This document shows, piece after piece, positions 31,254 to 41,400 of a stretch of DNA of 52,779 nucleotides; the first letter of the stretch is position 1; every line of letters starts with the position of its first letter. Position numbers and translations under genes: made by a program. The stretch spans positions 1-52,779 of the forward strand of contig SZOR01000014.1 of NCBI GenBank assembly GCA_030263275.1, given 5' to 3'. Origin of the DNA: DSNY01 sp016861185. GTDB lineage: Bacteria; Pseudomonadota; Gammaproteobacteria; Burkholderiales; Burkholderiaceae_F. The notes below the pieces were generated by a model. The model saw nothing but the letters and a program-made list of their open reading frames with translations. It searched no databases and was not told the DNA's origin.

Positions 31254-32636
31254 ATGGCGACAAGCGGAATCAGCGGCGGCGCGATCGACGTCGGCGCACT
31301 GGTCTCGCAGTTGATGACGATCGAGCGCAAACCGCTCGTCCAGCTTCAGCAGCGCGAGACGCAGATCCAGTCGAGACTCACCGCGCTCGGGCGCGTCAAG
31401 AGCGCGCTCGACGCGCTCAAGACCGCGGCCGACGCGCTGCGGCAGGCCGGCACCTTCAGCGCGTCGAAGGCAACCGCGAGCGGCGACGGCGCGACCGCCG
31501 CCGTCAGCGGAACGCCGCAACTGGGCAGCTATGCCGTGTCGGTTACCCAGCTTGCGCGAGGACAGTCCAACGCTTCGGCAGCATTCGCCAGCGCGACAGC
31601 CGACGTCGGCAGCGGCACGTTGACCTTGCGCAGCGCGGACGGCACGACGGTGCTTGCGACGATCAACGTCGGTGACACCGGAACAGGAACGCTGACGGAA
31701 ATCCGCGACGAGATCAACGCCGCCAACATCGGCGTGCGCGCTTCGCTCGTCAACGACGGCGGGCAGACGCGGCTCGTGCTGAACTCCAAGCAGACCGGTG
31801 CCGCCAACGGCTTCCAGGTCGAGGTCGACGCCGGCCTCGCGGCGGTGGCGTTCACGCAGAACCAGGCGGCGCAGGATGCGCAATTCAGCATCAACGGACT
31901 GGCGCTCACGTCGTCGTCGAACACGGTCAAGGACGCCGTCGAGGGCCTGACGCTGACGCTCGCGAAGGCGCCGCCGGCCGGTTCGCCGCCGGGAACCACC
32001 GTCGATGCCGAGATCACCGTCGCGCAGGACGCCGACGCTGTCAAGAAATCGGTCGACGACTTCGTCAAGGCGTACAACGAGGTCGAGAAGCTGATCGCCG
32101 AGCTGACCAAGTACGACCCGAACACCAAGACCGCGGCGGTCCTCAACGGCGAGTCGCTGCTGCGCCAGGTTCAGAGCGGCGTGCGTTCGATCGTGCGCGC
32201 AACGATGACCGCGGCCCCAGGCGACTACGCGCGGCTGTCGGAAGTCGGGCTCGAGATCCAGCGCGACGGCACCCTGAAGCTCAACGAGAAGAAGTTCGGC
32301 GACGCGCTGGCCGCCGACAGCGCCAAGGTGACGCGCCTGTTCGCCGCGACTTCGACCGTCGAGGCGGAGCAGGGCTTCGCGGTGCGGCTGCGTGCACAGA
32401 TCGACGCGATCGCCGGCGTCGACGGCTCGCTGAAGGCGCGCGAGGACGGACTGCGCGCCTCGATCCGCACGCTCGACCAGCAGCAGGAGCGGCTCGAGGC
32501 GCGCCTGTCGATGATCGAAAAGCGCCTGATCGCGCAGTACAGCAAGCTCGACGCGCTGCTGTCGACGCGGCAGAACCAGTCCAACGCGCTCGCAAACGCG
32601 CTGGCCGGGCTGCCGGGCCTTCGGGAGGACGGTTGA
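31254..32636 (+). CDS. fliD: Flagellar filament cap protein FliD
   Basis: The 460-aa protein has the FliD_N domain (SGGAIDVGALVSQLMTIERK, then LGRVKSALDALKTAADALR) and FliD_C (VDDFVKAYNEVEKLIAELTK, LRQVQSGVRSIVRATM, LSEVGLEIQRDGTLKLNEKK). It ends in a coiled region (IRTLDQQQERLEARLSMIEK). FliD caps the filament so flagellin can polymerise. Length is typical. The ribosome site is GGAAGGGAAG. Confidence 0.96.
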   Translation: MATSGISGGAIDVGALVSQLMTIERKPLVQLQQRETQIQSRLTALGRVKSALDALKTAADALRQAGTFSASKATASGDGATAAVSGTPQLGSYAVSVTQLARGQSNASAAFASATADVGSGTLTLRSADGTTVLATINVGDTGTGTLTEIRDEINAANIGVRASLVNDGGQTRLVLNSKQTGAANGFQVEVDAGLAAVAFTQNQAAQDAQFSINGLALTSSSNTVKDAVEGLTLTLAKAPPAGSPPGTTVDAEITVAQDADAVKKSVDDFVKAYNEVEKLIAELTKYDPNTKTAAVLNGESLLRQVQSGVRSIVRATMTAAPGDYARLSEVGLEIQRDGTLKLNEKKFGDALAADSAKVTRLFAATSTVEAEQGFAVRLRAQIDAIAGVDGSLKAREDGLRASIRTLDQQQERLEARLSMIEKRLIAQYSKLDALLSTRQNQSNALANALAGLPGLREDG

Positions 32637-32671
32637 CCGTCGCGCCCTCGCCGATTGGGCGCCAGTTCGAA

Positions 32672-32699
32672 TTCAACTGCAGCGCACCGGCACCGATAA
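32672..32699 (+). promoter_or_regulatory. Sigma-28-like promoter before fliS
   Basis: TTCA/TCAA (32672-32676) and ACCGATAA (32692-32699) have 15-16 nt spacing. The -10 part is identical to that of fliC. It lies in the 97-bp fliD/fliS gap, 34 bp before the fliS ATG. Confidence 0.55.
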
Positions 32700-32733
32700 G
32701 AGGAGGAGCAGGTTCGATCTGCAGGAGGAGTGA

Positions 32734-33255
32734 ATGAGCGGTTTTGGGGCCAAAGCGTACGAACGCGTGAGCGTCGACAGCGGCGTGACCGGCGCGAACC
32801 CGCATCGGCTCGTACTGATGCTGTTCGATGGTGCGCTCGAGGCGATCAAGCTCGCCGAGCAGCACGTCGCTGCCGGCCGGATCGCCGACAAGGGGCAGGC
32901 CATCGGCAAGGCCGTGCGCATCGTCGAAGAGGGATTGAAGGCGAGCCTCGACCAGGACGCCGGCGGCCCGCTCGCGCGCCAGCTCGCGGCGCTCTACGAC
33001 TATGCAAGTCTGCGCCTGCTGCAGGCGCATCTGCGCAACGACGACAAGGCGCTCGACGACGTCGCCCGCCTGCTCGCGGACCTGCGCGAAGCCTGGGCGC
33101 GAATCGGTGAGCGCGCGCCGGCCGCCGTGCCCAAAGCCGCCGCGAACGCTGCTGGCTCGCCGCCGCCGACCGTCGGCGTCGCGGCGCCGCCCGCGGCGCG
33201 CTTCTTCGACGATGCGAGCACCGGCCCGGTGCGCCGCGTCGTCGTCACCGCCTGA
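32734..33255 (+). CDS. fliS: Flagellin export chaperone FliS
   Basis: The 173-aa protein has YERVSVDSGVTGANPHRLVL, MLFDGALEAIKLAEQHVAAG, KGQAIGKAVRIVEEGLKASL and LYDYASLRLLQAHLRNDDKA, the four-helix FliS core. It is longer than the usual 130-140 residues because of a C-terminal Ala/Pro tail (from about 128) of unknown role. It binds the flagellin C-terminus before export. The ribosome site is GGAGGAG. Confidence 0.94.
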   Translation: MSGFGAKAYERVSVDSGVTGANPHRLVLMLFDGALEAIKLAEQHVAAGRIADKGQAIGKAVRIVEEGLKASLDQDAGGPLARQLAALYDYASLRLLQAHLRNDDKALDDVARLLADLREAWARIGERAPAAVPKAAANAAGSPPPTVGVAAPPAARFFDDASTGPVRRVVVTA

Positions 33256-33280
33256 GTCCGATGCGAGGAGAGCTTTGCAC

Positions 33281-33637
33281 ATGCCTCCACCGGACGACGG
33301 CCGGGTCCTCAGGGTGCGCGCGCCCGGCGGCGCGCCGCGGCTGATCCAGCGCTACGAAGCGATCGCGCAAGCGAGCCGAAGGATGCTTTCCGCCGCGCGC
33401 AGCGAGGACTGGGACGAAGTGGCGCGCCTCGAGGATCGCTGCCGCGACCTGATCGCCGAGCTGAAGGCGGCGCACCGGACGGAGCGCCTGGGCGCGTCCG
33501 AACAACGCCGGCGCATCGAGCTGTTGCGCGGCATCCTCGCCGACGACGCCGAGATCCGCGCGCGCGCCGAGCCGTGGCTGCGCCAGCTCGAACGCCTGAT
33601 TCACGCGCCGCGCGGGGCGCACCGCGTTCGGCCCTGA
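33281..33637 (+). CDS. fliT: FliT-like flagellar export chaperone
   Basis: The 118-aa protein is helical: LIQRYEAIAQASRRMLSAAR, then EDWDEVARLEDRCRDLIAEL and RRIELLRGILADDAEIRARA. The Y-E-x-(I/L) start, W-(D/E) then LE-x(2)-C pattern fits FliT, and position after fliS agrees. FliT binds FliD and, in enterics, FlhC. Sequence conservation of FliT is low, so the call rests partly on context. The ribosome site is GAGGAGA. Confidence 0.8.
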   Translation: MPPPDDGRVLRVRAPGGAPRLIQRYEAIAQASRRMLSAARSEDWDEVARLEDRCRDLIAELKAAHRTERLGASEQRRRIELLRGILADDAEIRARAEPWLRQLERLIHAPRGAHRVRP

Positions 33638-33650
33638 GATCGATCGCGCG

Positions 33651-34760
33651 ATGGACCTCGGAACCATCGCCTCCGTCGCCCGTCGCGTCGGCCCCGCGAA
33701 TGACGTGCGCGCGGGCGTCGAACGAATCGTGCTGAATCTGCGCGCCATGCTGCCGCTGCTCGAAGGGCAGGGGCGGCTGGCCGCGGCGTCGAGCCGGCTG
33801 GTCGCCGACCTGCGCGCTATCGCGGCCTCGGGCGACGAGGCGATCCTCGTGCTGCCGCCGGGCGCGGGCGCCGCGAGGATCGAGGTCGGCATGCGGCAGC
33901 TCGCGATTCCCGCGACCTTGCGCGATGCACTGCTCGCGCTGATCGGCACGCGCGCCCCGGATCAAGTCCGGGGTCAATCGACGCCGCTCGCCGCGCCGGC
34001 GCCGGGCGCCGCACCCGCTGCATCGATCGAGGCGGCTGCCGCCGCGCGCGCGTGGGCCGTGAGCGCGCAAGCGTCCGCGTCCGCGGCGGTCGCGTTGGCC
34101 GGATCGGGAGCCGCGCGCGCAGTCGGGCGTTCGATCGAAGGCGACCGCGCGCCCGCTGCCGTGAGCTTCTCGCAGCCGCTGGTGGCGGCGCCGGAGCCGA
34201 CGGCACCCGTGCGCGCGATCGCCGAGCGCTTGCGCTCGACGCTGGAGCGCAGCGGATTGTTCTTCGAGTCGCACCTCGTGCAATGGGCGCGCGGCGAGCG
34301 TCCGGACGAGGCGATCGCGCAGGAACTCCTGCATGTCCGGCCCGGGGACGGGCAGATCGCGCCCGCAGCTCGCGTCGCCGCGCAGCTTCAGGCGCTGCAA
34401 CAGCAGACCGTCGTCCTGCAAGGGCCGGCGTGGTTGGGACAACCGGCGACGATCGAGATCGCGCGCGAGCGCGCAGGGGCCGAACATCCCGCAGCCGACA
34501 ACGGCGCGTCGGCGGTGTTCAACGCGACGCTGACGCTCGATCTGCCGCGGCTCGGAAAACTGGTTGCGCGTCTGCGGCTATCGGGCGAGACGATCGCCGC
34601 GGCCTTCGAGTCCGCGCGAGCGGATACGCTGGCCGCAGCCCTGCCCGAGTTCCACGCGAGCCTCGAGGCGCACGGCCTGACGCCGGTGCTGCTGCAGGCG
34701 CTCGAACCCGGCATGACGACGCCGTCGACCGGCGCGCGCGCGTCGCAGGATCGCGCATGA
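33651..34760 (+). CDS. FliK-like hook-length control paralogue
   Basis: The 369-aa protein has an Ala-rich middle and a C-terminal domain from about 200: IAERLRSTLERSGLFFESHL, VQWARGERPD, and a FliK_C-like core FNATLTLDLPRLGKLVARLR, with LPEFHASLEAHGLTPVLLQA. The LDLPRLGKL...L(R)LSG pattern follows the FliK switch domain (LTPADLGPLSV in the FliK here). It overlaps the next gene, an FlhB C-terminus-like protein, as ATGA. FliK talks to FlhB, so the pairing is suggestive. The exact role is not known. Confidence 0.7.
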   Translation: MDLGTIASVARRVGPANDVRAGVERIVLNLRAMLPLLEGQGRLAAASSRLVADLRAIAASGDEAILVLPPGAGAARIEVGMRQLAIPATLRDALLALIGTRAPDQVRGQSTPLAAPAPGAAPAASIEAAAAARAWAVSAQASASAAVALAGSGAARAVGRSIEGDRAPAAVSFSQPLVAAPEPTAPVRAIAERLRSTLERSGLFFESHLVQWARGERPDEAIAQELLHVRPGDGQIAPAARVAAQLQALQQQTVVLQGPAWLGQPATIEIARERAGAEHPAADNGASAVFNATLTLDLPRLGKLVARLRLSGETIAAAFESARADTLAAALPEFHASLEAHGLTPVLLQALEPGMTTPSTGARASQDRA

Positions 34761-35053
34761 ATTCGCCGACGCCGAATCCGGACCGCCGCGCCGCCGCGCT
34801 CAGCTACGAACCGAGCGACGCGCAGGCCGGACGCGCACCGCGGCTCGTCGCTAAAGGGCAGGGCTTCGTTGCCGACGAGATCATCGAGCGCGCGCGCGCC
34901 GCGGGCGTGCCGGTGCACGAATCGCGCGAGCTGGTGTCGCTGCTGCTGCAGCTCGACCTCGATGCGCACATCCCGCCGGCGCTGTACGTGGCCGTGGCCG
35001 AAGTGCTGGCCTGGGTCTACCGGCTCGAGCGGCGCGCCGCGCCGGAAGCGTAG
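34757..35053 (+). CDS. FlhB C-terminal domain-like protein
   Basis: The 98-aa protein aligns with the cytoplasmic end of FlhB: AAALSYEPSDAQAGRAPRLV, AKGQGFVADEIIERARAAGV, PVHESRELVSLLLQLDLDAH and IPPALYVAVAEVLAWVYRLE. The first block corresponds to FlhB residues just after the self-cleavage site; the NPTH site itself is absent. Such stand-alone forms (FlhX/YlqH-type) can replace or modulate the FlhB C-terminus. ATG at 34757 overlaps the previous stop. Confidence 0.88.
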   Translation: MNSPTPNPDRRAAALSYEPSDAQAGRAPRLVAKGQGFVADEIIERARAAGVPVHESRELVSLLLQLDLDAHIPPALYVAVAEVLAWVYRLERRAAPEA

Positions 35054-35075
35054 CGCCATCGAAAGGAAGCAGATC

Positions 35076-35840
35076 GTGGGCATGACCTCGCCTTTCCCCG
35101 AACCCGAATCGCCGGAACTCGAGCGATTCGCCGTCTACTCGAAGGTCGAAATCGCAGCGATGCTGCGCCAGTTGCGCGACGAAGGCGTGCTGGTCACGGC
35201 GTACTTCGACCAGGGACCCGGCTTCGTCGTCACCGCGCTGCTCGAGGTCAACGAGGGCTTCGAGGAGGTGATCTTCGACAGCGCTTCGGACGAACTGGCG
35301 CAGAAGCGGCTGCTCGCGTCCAAGCAGATCGTCTTCGTCGGTTTTCTCGACAACGTCAAGCTGCAGTTCACTGCGCGCATCGCCGAGGCGACCAGCTTCG
35401 AGAACAAGCCGGCCTTCCGCGTGCCGCTGCCCGACCAGTTGCTGCGGCTGCAGCGGCGCGACTTCTTCCGGGTGCGTCCGCCGCTGTCGAAACCGGCGAC
35501 GTGTCTCGTGCCGTACGGCGAGGACTCGAAGCAATACGAATCGCTGCGCGTGCTCGACATCAGCGTCGGTGGACTGGCGGTGCTGACCTACCCGGAGAAG
35601 TTCGAGCTGCCGACCGGCAAGGTCGTCGAAAACTGCTTCCTCGATCTGCCCGGCGTCGGTTCGGTGTCCGTGAGCCTGAACGTGCGCCACATCGACCAGG
35701 TGCCGCGCGACGAACGCGCGCGCCGCTGCGGCTGCGAATTCGTCGACATGGCGCCGCAGGCGCACGTGATGCTGCAGCGTTACGTCAACAAGATCGACGC
35801 CGAGAACCGCAAGGTCGCGGGTGGGAAGCGGGCGGCGTAG
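35076..35840 (+). CDS. ycgR: Flagellar brake protein YcgR (PilZ, c-di-GMP receptor)
   Basis: The 254-aa protein has an N-terminal YcgR domain (RFAVYSKVEIAAMLRQLRDE, then VIFDSASDE) and a C-terminal PilZ domain with the c-di-GMP motifs RRDFFR (RxxxR) and DISVGG (D/NxSxxG). It binds the motor when c-di-GMP rises and slows rotation. GTG at 35076 is 6 nt after AGGAAG and is preferred; ATG at 35082 is the alternative. It follows the FlhB-like gene by 22 bp. Confidence 0.93.
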   Translation: MGMTSPFPEPESPELERFAVYSKVEIAAMLRQLRDEGVLVTAYFDQGPGFVVTALLEVNEGFEEVIFDSASDELAQKRLLASKQIVFVGFLDNVKLQFTARIAEATSFENKPAFRVPLPDQLLRLQRRDFFRVRPPLSKPATCLVPYGEDSKQYESLRVLDISVGGLAVLTYPEKFELPTGKVVENCFLDLPGVGSVSVSLNVRHIDQVPRDERARRCGCEFVDMAPQAHVMLQRYVNKIDAENRKVAGGKRAA

Positions 35841-35866
35841 TCAAGCGCATCGTTGCGGTCGCTTGA
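35841..35866. terminator. Possible stem-loop after ycgR
   Basis: TCAAGCG (35841-35847) pairs with CGCTTGA (35860-35866) around a 12-nt loop, immediately after the ycgR stop. No T-tract follows, so it is only a weak terminator candidate. The rest of the gap to 36041 holds no feature I can name. Confidence 0.3.
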
Positions 35867-36041
35867 ACGCATCCGCGGCGCGCGTGGCGCAACGGTGAGG
35901 CGGCCGGCGGAATCTCGATCAGCGAGGGCGATCGACTCAGGCTCCACGGCTACCCCCAAGTCCCCTGATCGAGCGCCTGCGGTCGCACGCCGCGCAGCCG
36001 TCGCGGAGCGAATGGAAACCGTACTCGAGCCAGTGAAGGAC

Positions 36042-38438
36042 CTACGTGCCCTTGAAGTCCGGGCCCGGCTCAGGTTCCCACGAATGACTCCAGAACGTAA
36101 CGAGAGTGGCGTTCGGAAACAGTTCCCGGCACAGCCGTACGTCGGGAACCAGCCCTTGAGATCTGAGCGCCTGGCGATAAAGCTGGTGTATCGGATCGGC
36201 CCAGTTGAACGGGAACCAGTCGTTTGCACAGAGGGCTACGACCGTGTCGATGGCAGCCGGTTGCAGATGCGCAGGCAGGCGGTGAGCTATGGCGCCAATT
36301 GCATCGAATGCCCTCTCGGATTGGGCCGCGTACTCGTCCAGCGCTGACTTCAGGACGACCGGACCGGTCAGGTGCTCCGGCCGCGCCGCCGGGTTCCTGG
36401 CTTGAGCCTCGATCATTCTGGATATCACCAGCAGCCAGAACGGATGCCTCGGGCAAGAGGCCATGACCGCATTGGGTACCGAATGCTCGAAGTCGGGGTC
36501 CGCCCCCATGCGACCGAGCACGAGAGCCGGTTGGCCGATGATGGCGTCGAGCGGCTTGAGGCAGTAGACGTCAAGGTCAGCGTAGATCCCACCGAACGCG
36601 TAAAGGAAGAAGTAGCGAACCGCGTCCGCGCGGTAGATCTCCTGCGGATAGGCCTCGTAGACCGGCATGAACCAGTCGAAGTGCTGCCGGATGAATCGGC
36701 GGTTGTCGTTGTCGTCCCAGAGCGGGGTCGCAAAGTCTTTGCAGGCTTGGAGGAAGCTCTCTCGGCATCGGGCAAACACCGTCGGCAGATCGCCGCGCGT
36801 CTTCCACGTCTGGAACAGGATCGGGGGGATCGTTCCGGCGCAGTCCGCCGTGGCGGACAAGGGTGCGGAAGGATCGAACGAAGGGACGCGTGCCAGCGGT
36901 TCGGCAGGCAATGAATCCAAGTGCGCAGTTGTGTTCGCCTTCGCCGGACCAGACCTCATCGCCGTCGGGTCGCTTGGCACGGCAATGATGTCTTGACCCA
37001 GAGGAGCGAGACGATAGCCAATCCCCTCAAGAAAGGCGCGGACGTCAAACGCCCTCAGATCGGCCGGTACACCAAACCGATCAAGCACATCGTCCGGCAA
37101 CTGACGATCCTCGCGATGCTCGAAGAGCACAAGCGGACGCTGGGACTCAAGGACTTGCCTGGCGCCGGCAACTGCAAGCCGCTCGGCCCCTTCGACATCG
37201 AGCTTGATGTAGGCAAGCGGGGCCAACGCCAGGCTGTCCAACGAGATGGTTTCAACCATCTCGCCACCCGCTCCGAGCTGAACGCCCCCGTAGTTGGCGA
37301 GCGTCAGGCCATCGTACGTGATCGCCTGGTTCGCTGCGCTGCCGTCCGAGAAGCTGGCGGCTAGCGAAACCTTCATTTCTCGATGGGCGACCGCCTTGGG
37401 CGAGACAATGAAGCGCTCGGTAAGGCCGTTCTCTGCAATGTTCCGCTCCAGCAGGAGCCGAAGAACCGACTGTGGCTCAAAGCAGATGAAAGAGAGTTGG
37501 GGGCAGAGCGCGGCTAACGCAACGGAATGGGACCCGACGTGGGCGCCGACGTCCACCGCAAGCGCGGCAACGCTGCCCAGCAGCTCTGCAACTCGGCGGA
37601 CTTCAAGCTCCTCCCAGTAGCCGCCGCGAGCGAACGTACCGCCGATGAACTCGTCATTTGCGAGATAGGAAATCTGCCCGTAACGCGTGTGCGCACGCGC
37701 GGCACCAGCCACGAGGTAATGGGCCGAACTCAGGAAAGGGCGAGCCTGTGCATCATCTCTGTGACCGTTGCGATGCGGACCATAGGCTGGCGGCTTGTAG
37801 ATGAGTGAAGGCGATAGGCGCGGCCGGTTCCCCCAAACGTCTCCGCGAACCATGAACAGGTTGACCCCCATGGATTCGCAGTACACGGGAACATAGCCAT
37901 GCGCTCCACCGAGTCTGCACAGAGCGGTCAGGGAGGCGCCGAACCACTTCGTGCCGTCCCAACGCCGACTCGGCTGATACGGCACCACGGCATCTTCGTC
38001 CGGGCCGAGCGAAGCGTTGTACTCGACGACGACCACGCGTGGTTTGTAGTTCAACAGAATGGCGTCGAGGACATGGAAGTCATTGAAGTCGATGTCCAAA
38101 CTAAGCAAGTCAAAGTGCGTTGGCACGCCGTGTCGCCGGAATGTGGCGTCGACGTTCTCGCGAGTGATCATGGCCTTGAAGAGCCCTATGTCCGCTCGCT
38201 CATGCTCGGCGTCGAACATCCATCCATTCCATCCCGACTGGCGCAGGAGCCGGGTGTTGCACTCCGTCCCGTCCTCGCAGCCGATCTCGACGTATTGTCG
38301 ACTTGTTGCACCGATCACGCCGAAGAGGTGGGCGAGAACGCCGTCTTCGCCGTTCTGCGAGTAGCGACGCCATTCGATCGGTGCGGCGCCGAAGACGGAC
38401 GAAGAGGGCGCGGCCGCAGTCTTTGTGGCAGTCAACAT
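36042..38438 (-). CDS. Three-domain protein: two FkbM-like methyltransferase domains plus GT32 glycosyltransferase
   Basis: The 798-aa protein has three parts. Residues 20-245 have YSQNGEDG and YVEIGCEDGTECNTRLL, the start of an FkbM-related methyltransferase-like domain. Residues 250-490 are a second FkbM-type domain with VDVGAHVGSHSVALAAL, ICFEPQ and YIKLDVEGAE. Residues 535-790 are a GT32 (OCH1-like) domain with IPPILFQTWKTRGDLP and RADAVRYFFLYAFGGIYADL with its DxD (621-623). ATG 38438 follows AAGGA at 7 nt. It lies 49 bp after the OGT gene, in one operon. Base composition looks clearly less GC-rich than its neighbours, which suggests transfer. The likely role is extending and methylating a flagellin glycan. 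Confidence 0.82.
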   Translation of the reverse strand: MLTATKTAAAPSSSVFGAAPIEWRRYSQNGEDGVLAHLFGVIGATSRQYVEIGCEDGTECNTRLLRQSGWNGWMFDAEHERADIGLFKAMITRENVDATFRRHGVPTHFDLLSLDIDFNDFHVLDAILLNYKPRVVVVEYNASLGPDEDAVVPYQPSRRWDGTKWFGASLTALCRLGGAHGYVPVYCESMGVNLFMVRGDVWGNRPRLSPSLIYKPPAYGPHRNGHRDDAQARPFLSSAHYLVAGAARAHTRYGQISYLANDEFIGGTFARGGYWEELEVRRVAELLGSVAALAVDVGAHVGSHSVALAALCPQLSFICFEPQSVLRLLLERNIAENGLTERFIVSPKAVAHREMKVSLAASFSDGSAANQAITYDGLTLANYGGVQLGAGGEMVETISLDSLALAPLAYIKLDVEGAERLAVAGARQVLESQRPLVLFEHREDRQLPDDVLDRFGVPADLRAFDVRAFLEGIGYRLAPLGQDIIAVPSDPTAMRSGPAKANTTAHLDSLPAEPLARVPSFDPSAPLSATADCAGTIPPILFQTWKTRGDLPTVFARCRESFLQACKDFATPLWDDNDNRRFIRQHFDWFMPVYEAYPQEIYRADAVRYFFLYAFGGIYADLDVYCLKPLDAIIGQPALVLGRMGADPDFEHSVPNAVMASCPRHPFWLLVISRMIEAQARNPAARPEHLTGPVVLKSALDEYAAQSERAFDAIGAIAHRLPAHLQPAAIDTVVALCANDWFPFNWADPIHQLYRQALRSQGLVPDVRLCRELFPNATLVTFWSHSWEPEPGPDFKGT

Positions 38439-38487
38439 GTCTAGTCCTTCGGTACGTTTCGCTCGATTCGACGCTGCGGCGATCCGA

Positions 38488-41400
38488 CTAGGCGGGTGCA
38501 ATCGGCGCGCCGATCAGCCGATCGACGATGCCGCCGGCTTCGGCTCTTGCGGACTTCCACCACTCGATGGCCGACGTCGGGTCGACGTTCGGCTTGGCGT
38601 ACGCAGGGGGTTCTTCACCGACCAGGCGGAACAAGGACGCCCACGTGCACAGATAGTTGACCGTCACCCGGTTGATCCGAACGGAGCGCAGCCCCTCCGA
38701 TCGCAGCGTGGCCGCGTAGACCCGATCGCCGATGCCGGCGAGCGGCCGCGGCATCGTCGCCCAGCGGGCGATCGTGTGAAAAGCGCCGCGGAGGAGGAAC
38801 AGGCAGCTCGTGTCGACATGGCCGTCCCGATCGTCCTCGTCCGCTTTGACGGGGAGGACGGATCCGTCCATGCGCACGAAGCGCCGCCGCGCGACCACGT
38901 AGTCGGGTCGGGATCCGTCGAACGCGCTGGCGACACATGCGGCGACGTGGTCCTGCTCCAACCAGTTGTCGGCATCGAGGAAGCAGACCGCGTCGAAACC
39001 TTCGCTGACCGCGAGCAGGCCTCCGATGGCGCGCGGCGTATTGCCGAAGTCCGCATGTGCATGGTCGAGCCGCAGGTGTCGCACACCCGCGCCGTCGAGC
39101 CACGGTTGCGCGAAACCGTCGGCAACGACGAAGTGGGTGGCTCCGTAGGTTTGAGCGCGAACCGAGTCGATGCAACGCTCGATCAGCCGCCGGTCTTCCT
39201 TGTAATAGGGCGTGACGACGGCGACCTTGAGCGGCCGGTCTTCGCGCTCGGCGGGGCAGGCGTGTCCCAGTCGCTGAGCGGCCCACGGCGATATCGTGCA
39301 CGTCGGCGGCGGGGTGGCCGGTGCAACGAGCGGCGCGGGCGGGAGGTTGTCGGCGGCGACGCCGGCGGCCCCCGCCGGCAGCGGCGCAAGCCGGACACCT
39401 TCGGCGCGCAGTGTGTCGCCGACGAACTTGTCTTCGTACAGCTCGCCGTCGATCTCGGATGGAAAGCGCAGCGTGGCGAGAGCGAAGGCGCGCAGCGCGG
39501 CCGCGGACAGGTAGTAGAAGGGCCCATTGGCCCACGTCCCGCGAAACCTCTTGCCGTACGGCGTCCGGTTCAGCACCGCATCGTGGCACTTGTTCCAGTG
39601 CCAGGTGCGATCATGGTCGGGGGAACCCACCTCGAACCCGGCGTAGTCGACGGCCCCTCCGATCAGCGCCCGCACATTGTCGACGAAGCGCGTGCCGTCG
39701 GTGATCTCCAGATCGTCGTCGATCTTGAATACCGCACATCCGTGGCGCTCGTACGCATGGACGAACGCTGCACGGACTTTCTTGGGCAGCGACTCGTAAT
39801 CGTCGGGCGCGTCGACTTCCACGAGGTCGGTGTGTGCCGGAACGTCGGCGCCGCGCCCGACCACGAGCCGCAAGGGAAGGGCGTTCAGCGCCGACAGCTT
39901 CGCGTGCAGCCGGAGCGCCCGCTCGAAGTACTTCTCGCAGGTGATGATCAATCCGATCGCGCCCGGGCGCGCGGGTTCGCGGCACAGCCTCAGGGCCGAC
40001 TCGTAGGCGGTTTGCAGGGACGCGTCGTACGGACGCAGGCTCAACGCTGTTCGCAGCCTCACGAGCTCGCGGTCGACCGGGCTGCCGGGCGAGGCCGTGG
40101 CCGCCGGAGCCCTGCGTTCGCTTCGGATATGCGGCGCCTCGACGCCGGCGTTGTCGCGGCCCGCGTCGTCGCGGATCACGGCGCGGTTGGGGCCGCGTTG
40201 TTCCGGCGGCAGATGATCCGCCGGCAGCCCGCTGCGCCACCGCTCGAACATCCGTTCGTACAGCGCCTCCAGATTCCGCGCGTAGCGTTCGCTGTCGAAG
40301 AGCGCGCAGGTGCTGCGCCGGCTCCTGAGCTTCTCTTTCAGCGCCGCGAGCGCCGATGGCTCCTGCGCGAGGCGCAGAGCGATCGACGCGTATTCCTCGA
40401 GCGAAGCGGCGATGAGCTCGGACAGCTCCGCCGCGTGCAGCAGGCTCGCCGCGACCCGCGACGCGAACGTTTCGCCGGGACAGGTCACGACCGGAACGCC
40501 CGCCCACAGCGCGTCGCTCGCGGTGGTGTGCGCGTTGTACGGCAGCGTGTCGAGCACGAGGTCGGCGTTGGCGAGCCGCGCGAGGTGCTGCGCGAGCGGC
40601 AGCTTGGGCGCGAAGATCAGGCGCTCCGGGCCGACGCCGCGCGCGCGCGCTTCGGCGCGCAGCCTGTCCTTCGCCTGCAGGTTGGCGTCGAGCAGCCACA
40701 GCACGCTGCCGTCGACCTTGGCGAGCAGCCGGCACCAGAGATCGAACATCGCCGGCGTGATCTTGTAGGTGTTGTTGAAGCAGCAGAACACGAAGCCGCG
40801 GTCGGGCAGACCGCATTCGGCTCGCGTGACGGCCGGACCGATCGGGCGCTTGCGATCGTTGGGCTGATAGCAGTCGGGCAGGTAAGCGAACTTCTCCGTG
40901 TAGTCGCTCGCCGCTTCGGGCGGCGTGACGACCGGATCGGTCACGATGTAGTCGATCAGCGGCGTACCCAGGGTGCCGGGATGCCCGAGGAAGTTCACTT
41001 GGATCGGCGCAGCGCTAAAGCCGAGCACTTCGGGCCGACTGCCGTAGGTGTAGCCCTTCAGGTCGACGAGGATGTCGATACCGTCGGCGCGGATGCGCTC
41101 GGCCATGGCCGGCACCGTCGCTTCGCGCAGCTCGACGAAGTGCTCGGCCGCGGCCTCGATGCGTCGGCGCATCGGCGAGCGATCGTCCGGGCCGTACGAG
41201 TACAGGAAGATCTCGAAACGGTCGCGGTCGTGCAACTCGAGCACGTGCGCCAGCAGGTAGCTCGTCGCGTGCTCGTAGAAGTCGTTCGACAGATACCCGA
41301 TCCGTATGCGGCCGGGCCGACGCTCGGCGGGTGTCCCGCGCGGCAGCGCCCGCGGAGTGCCGATGTGCACGCGCGCGAACGCGGAAGCGGACCGCAGATG

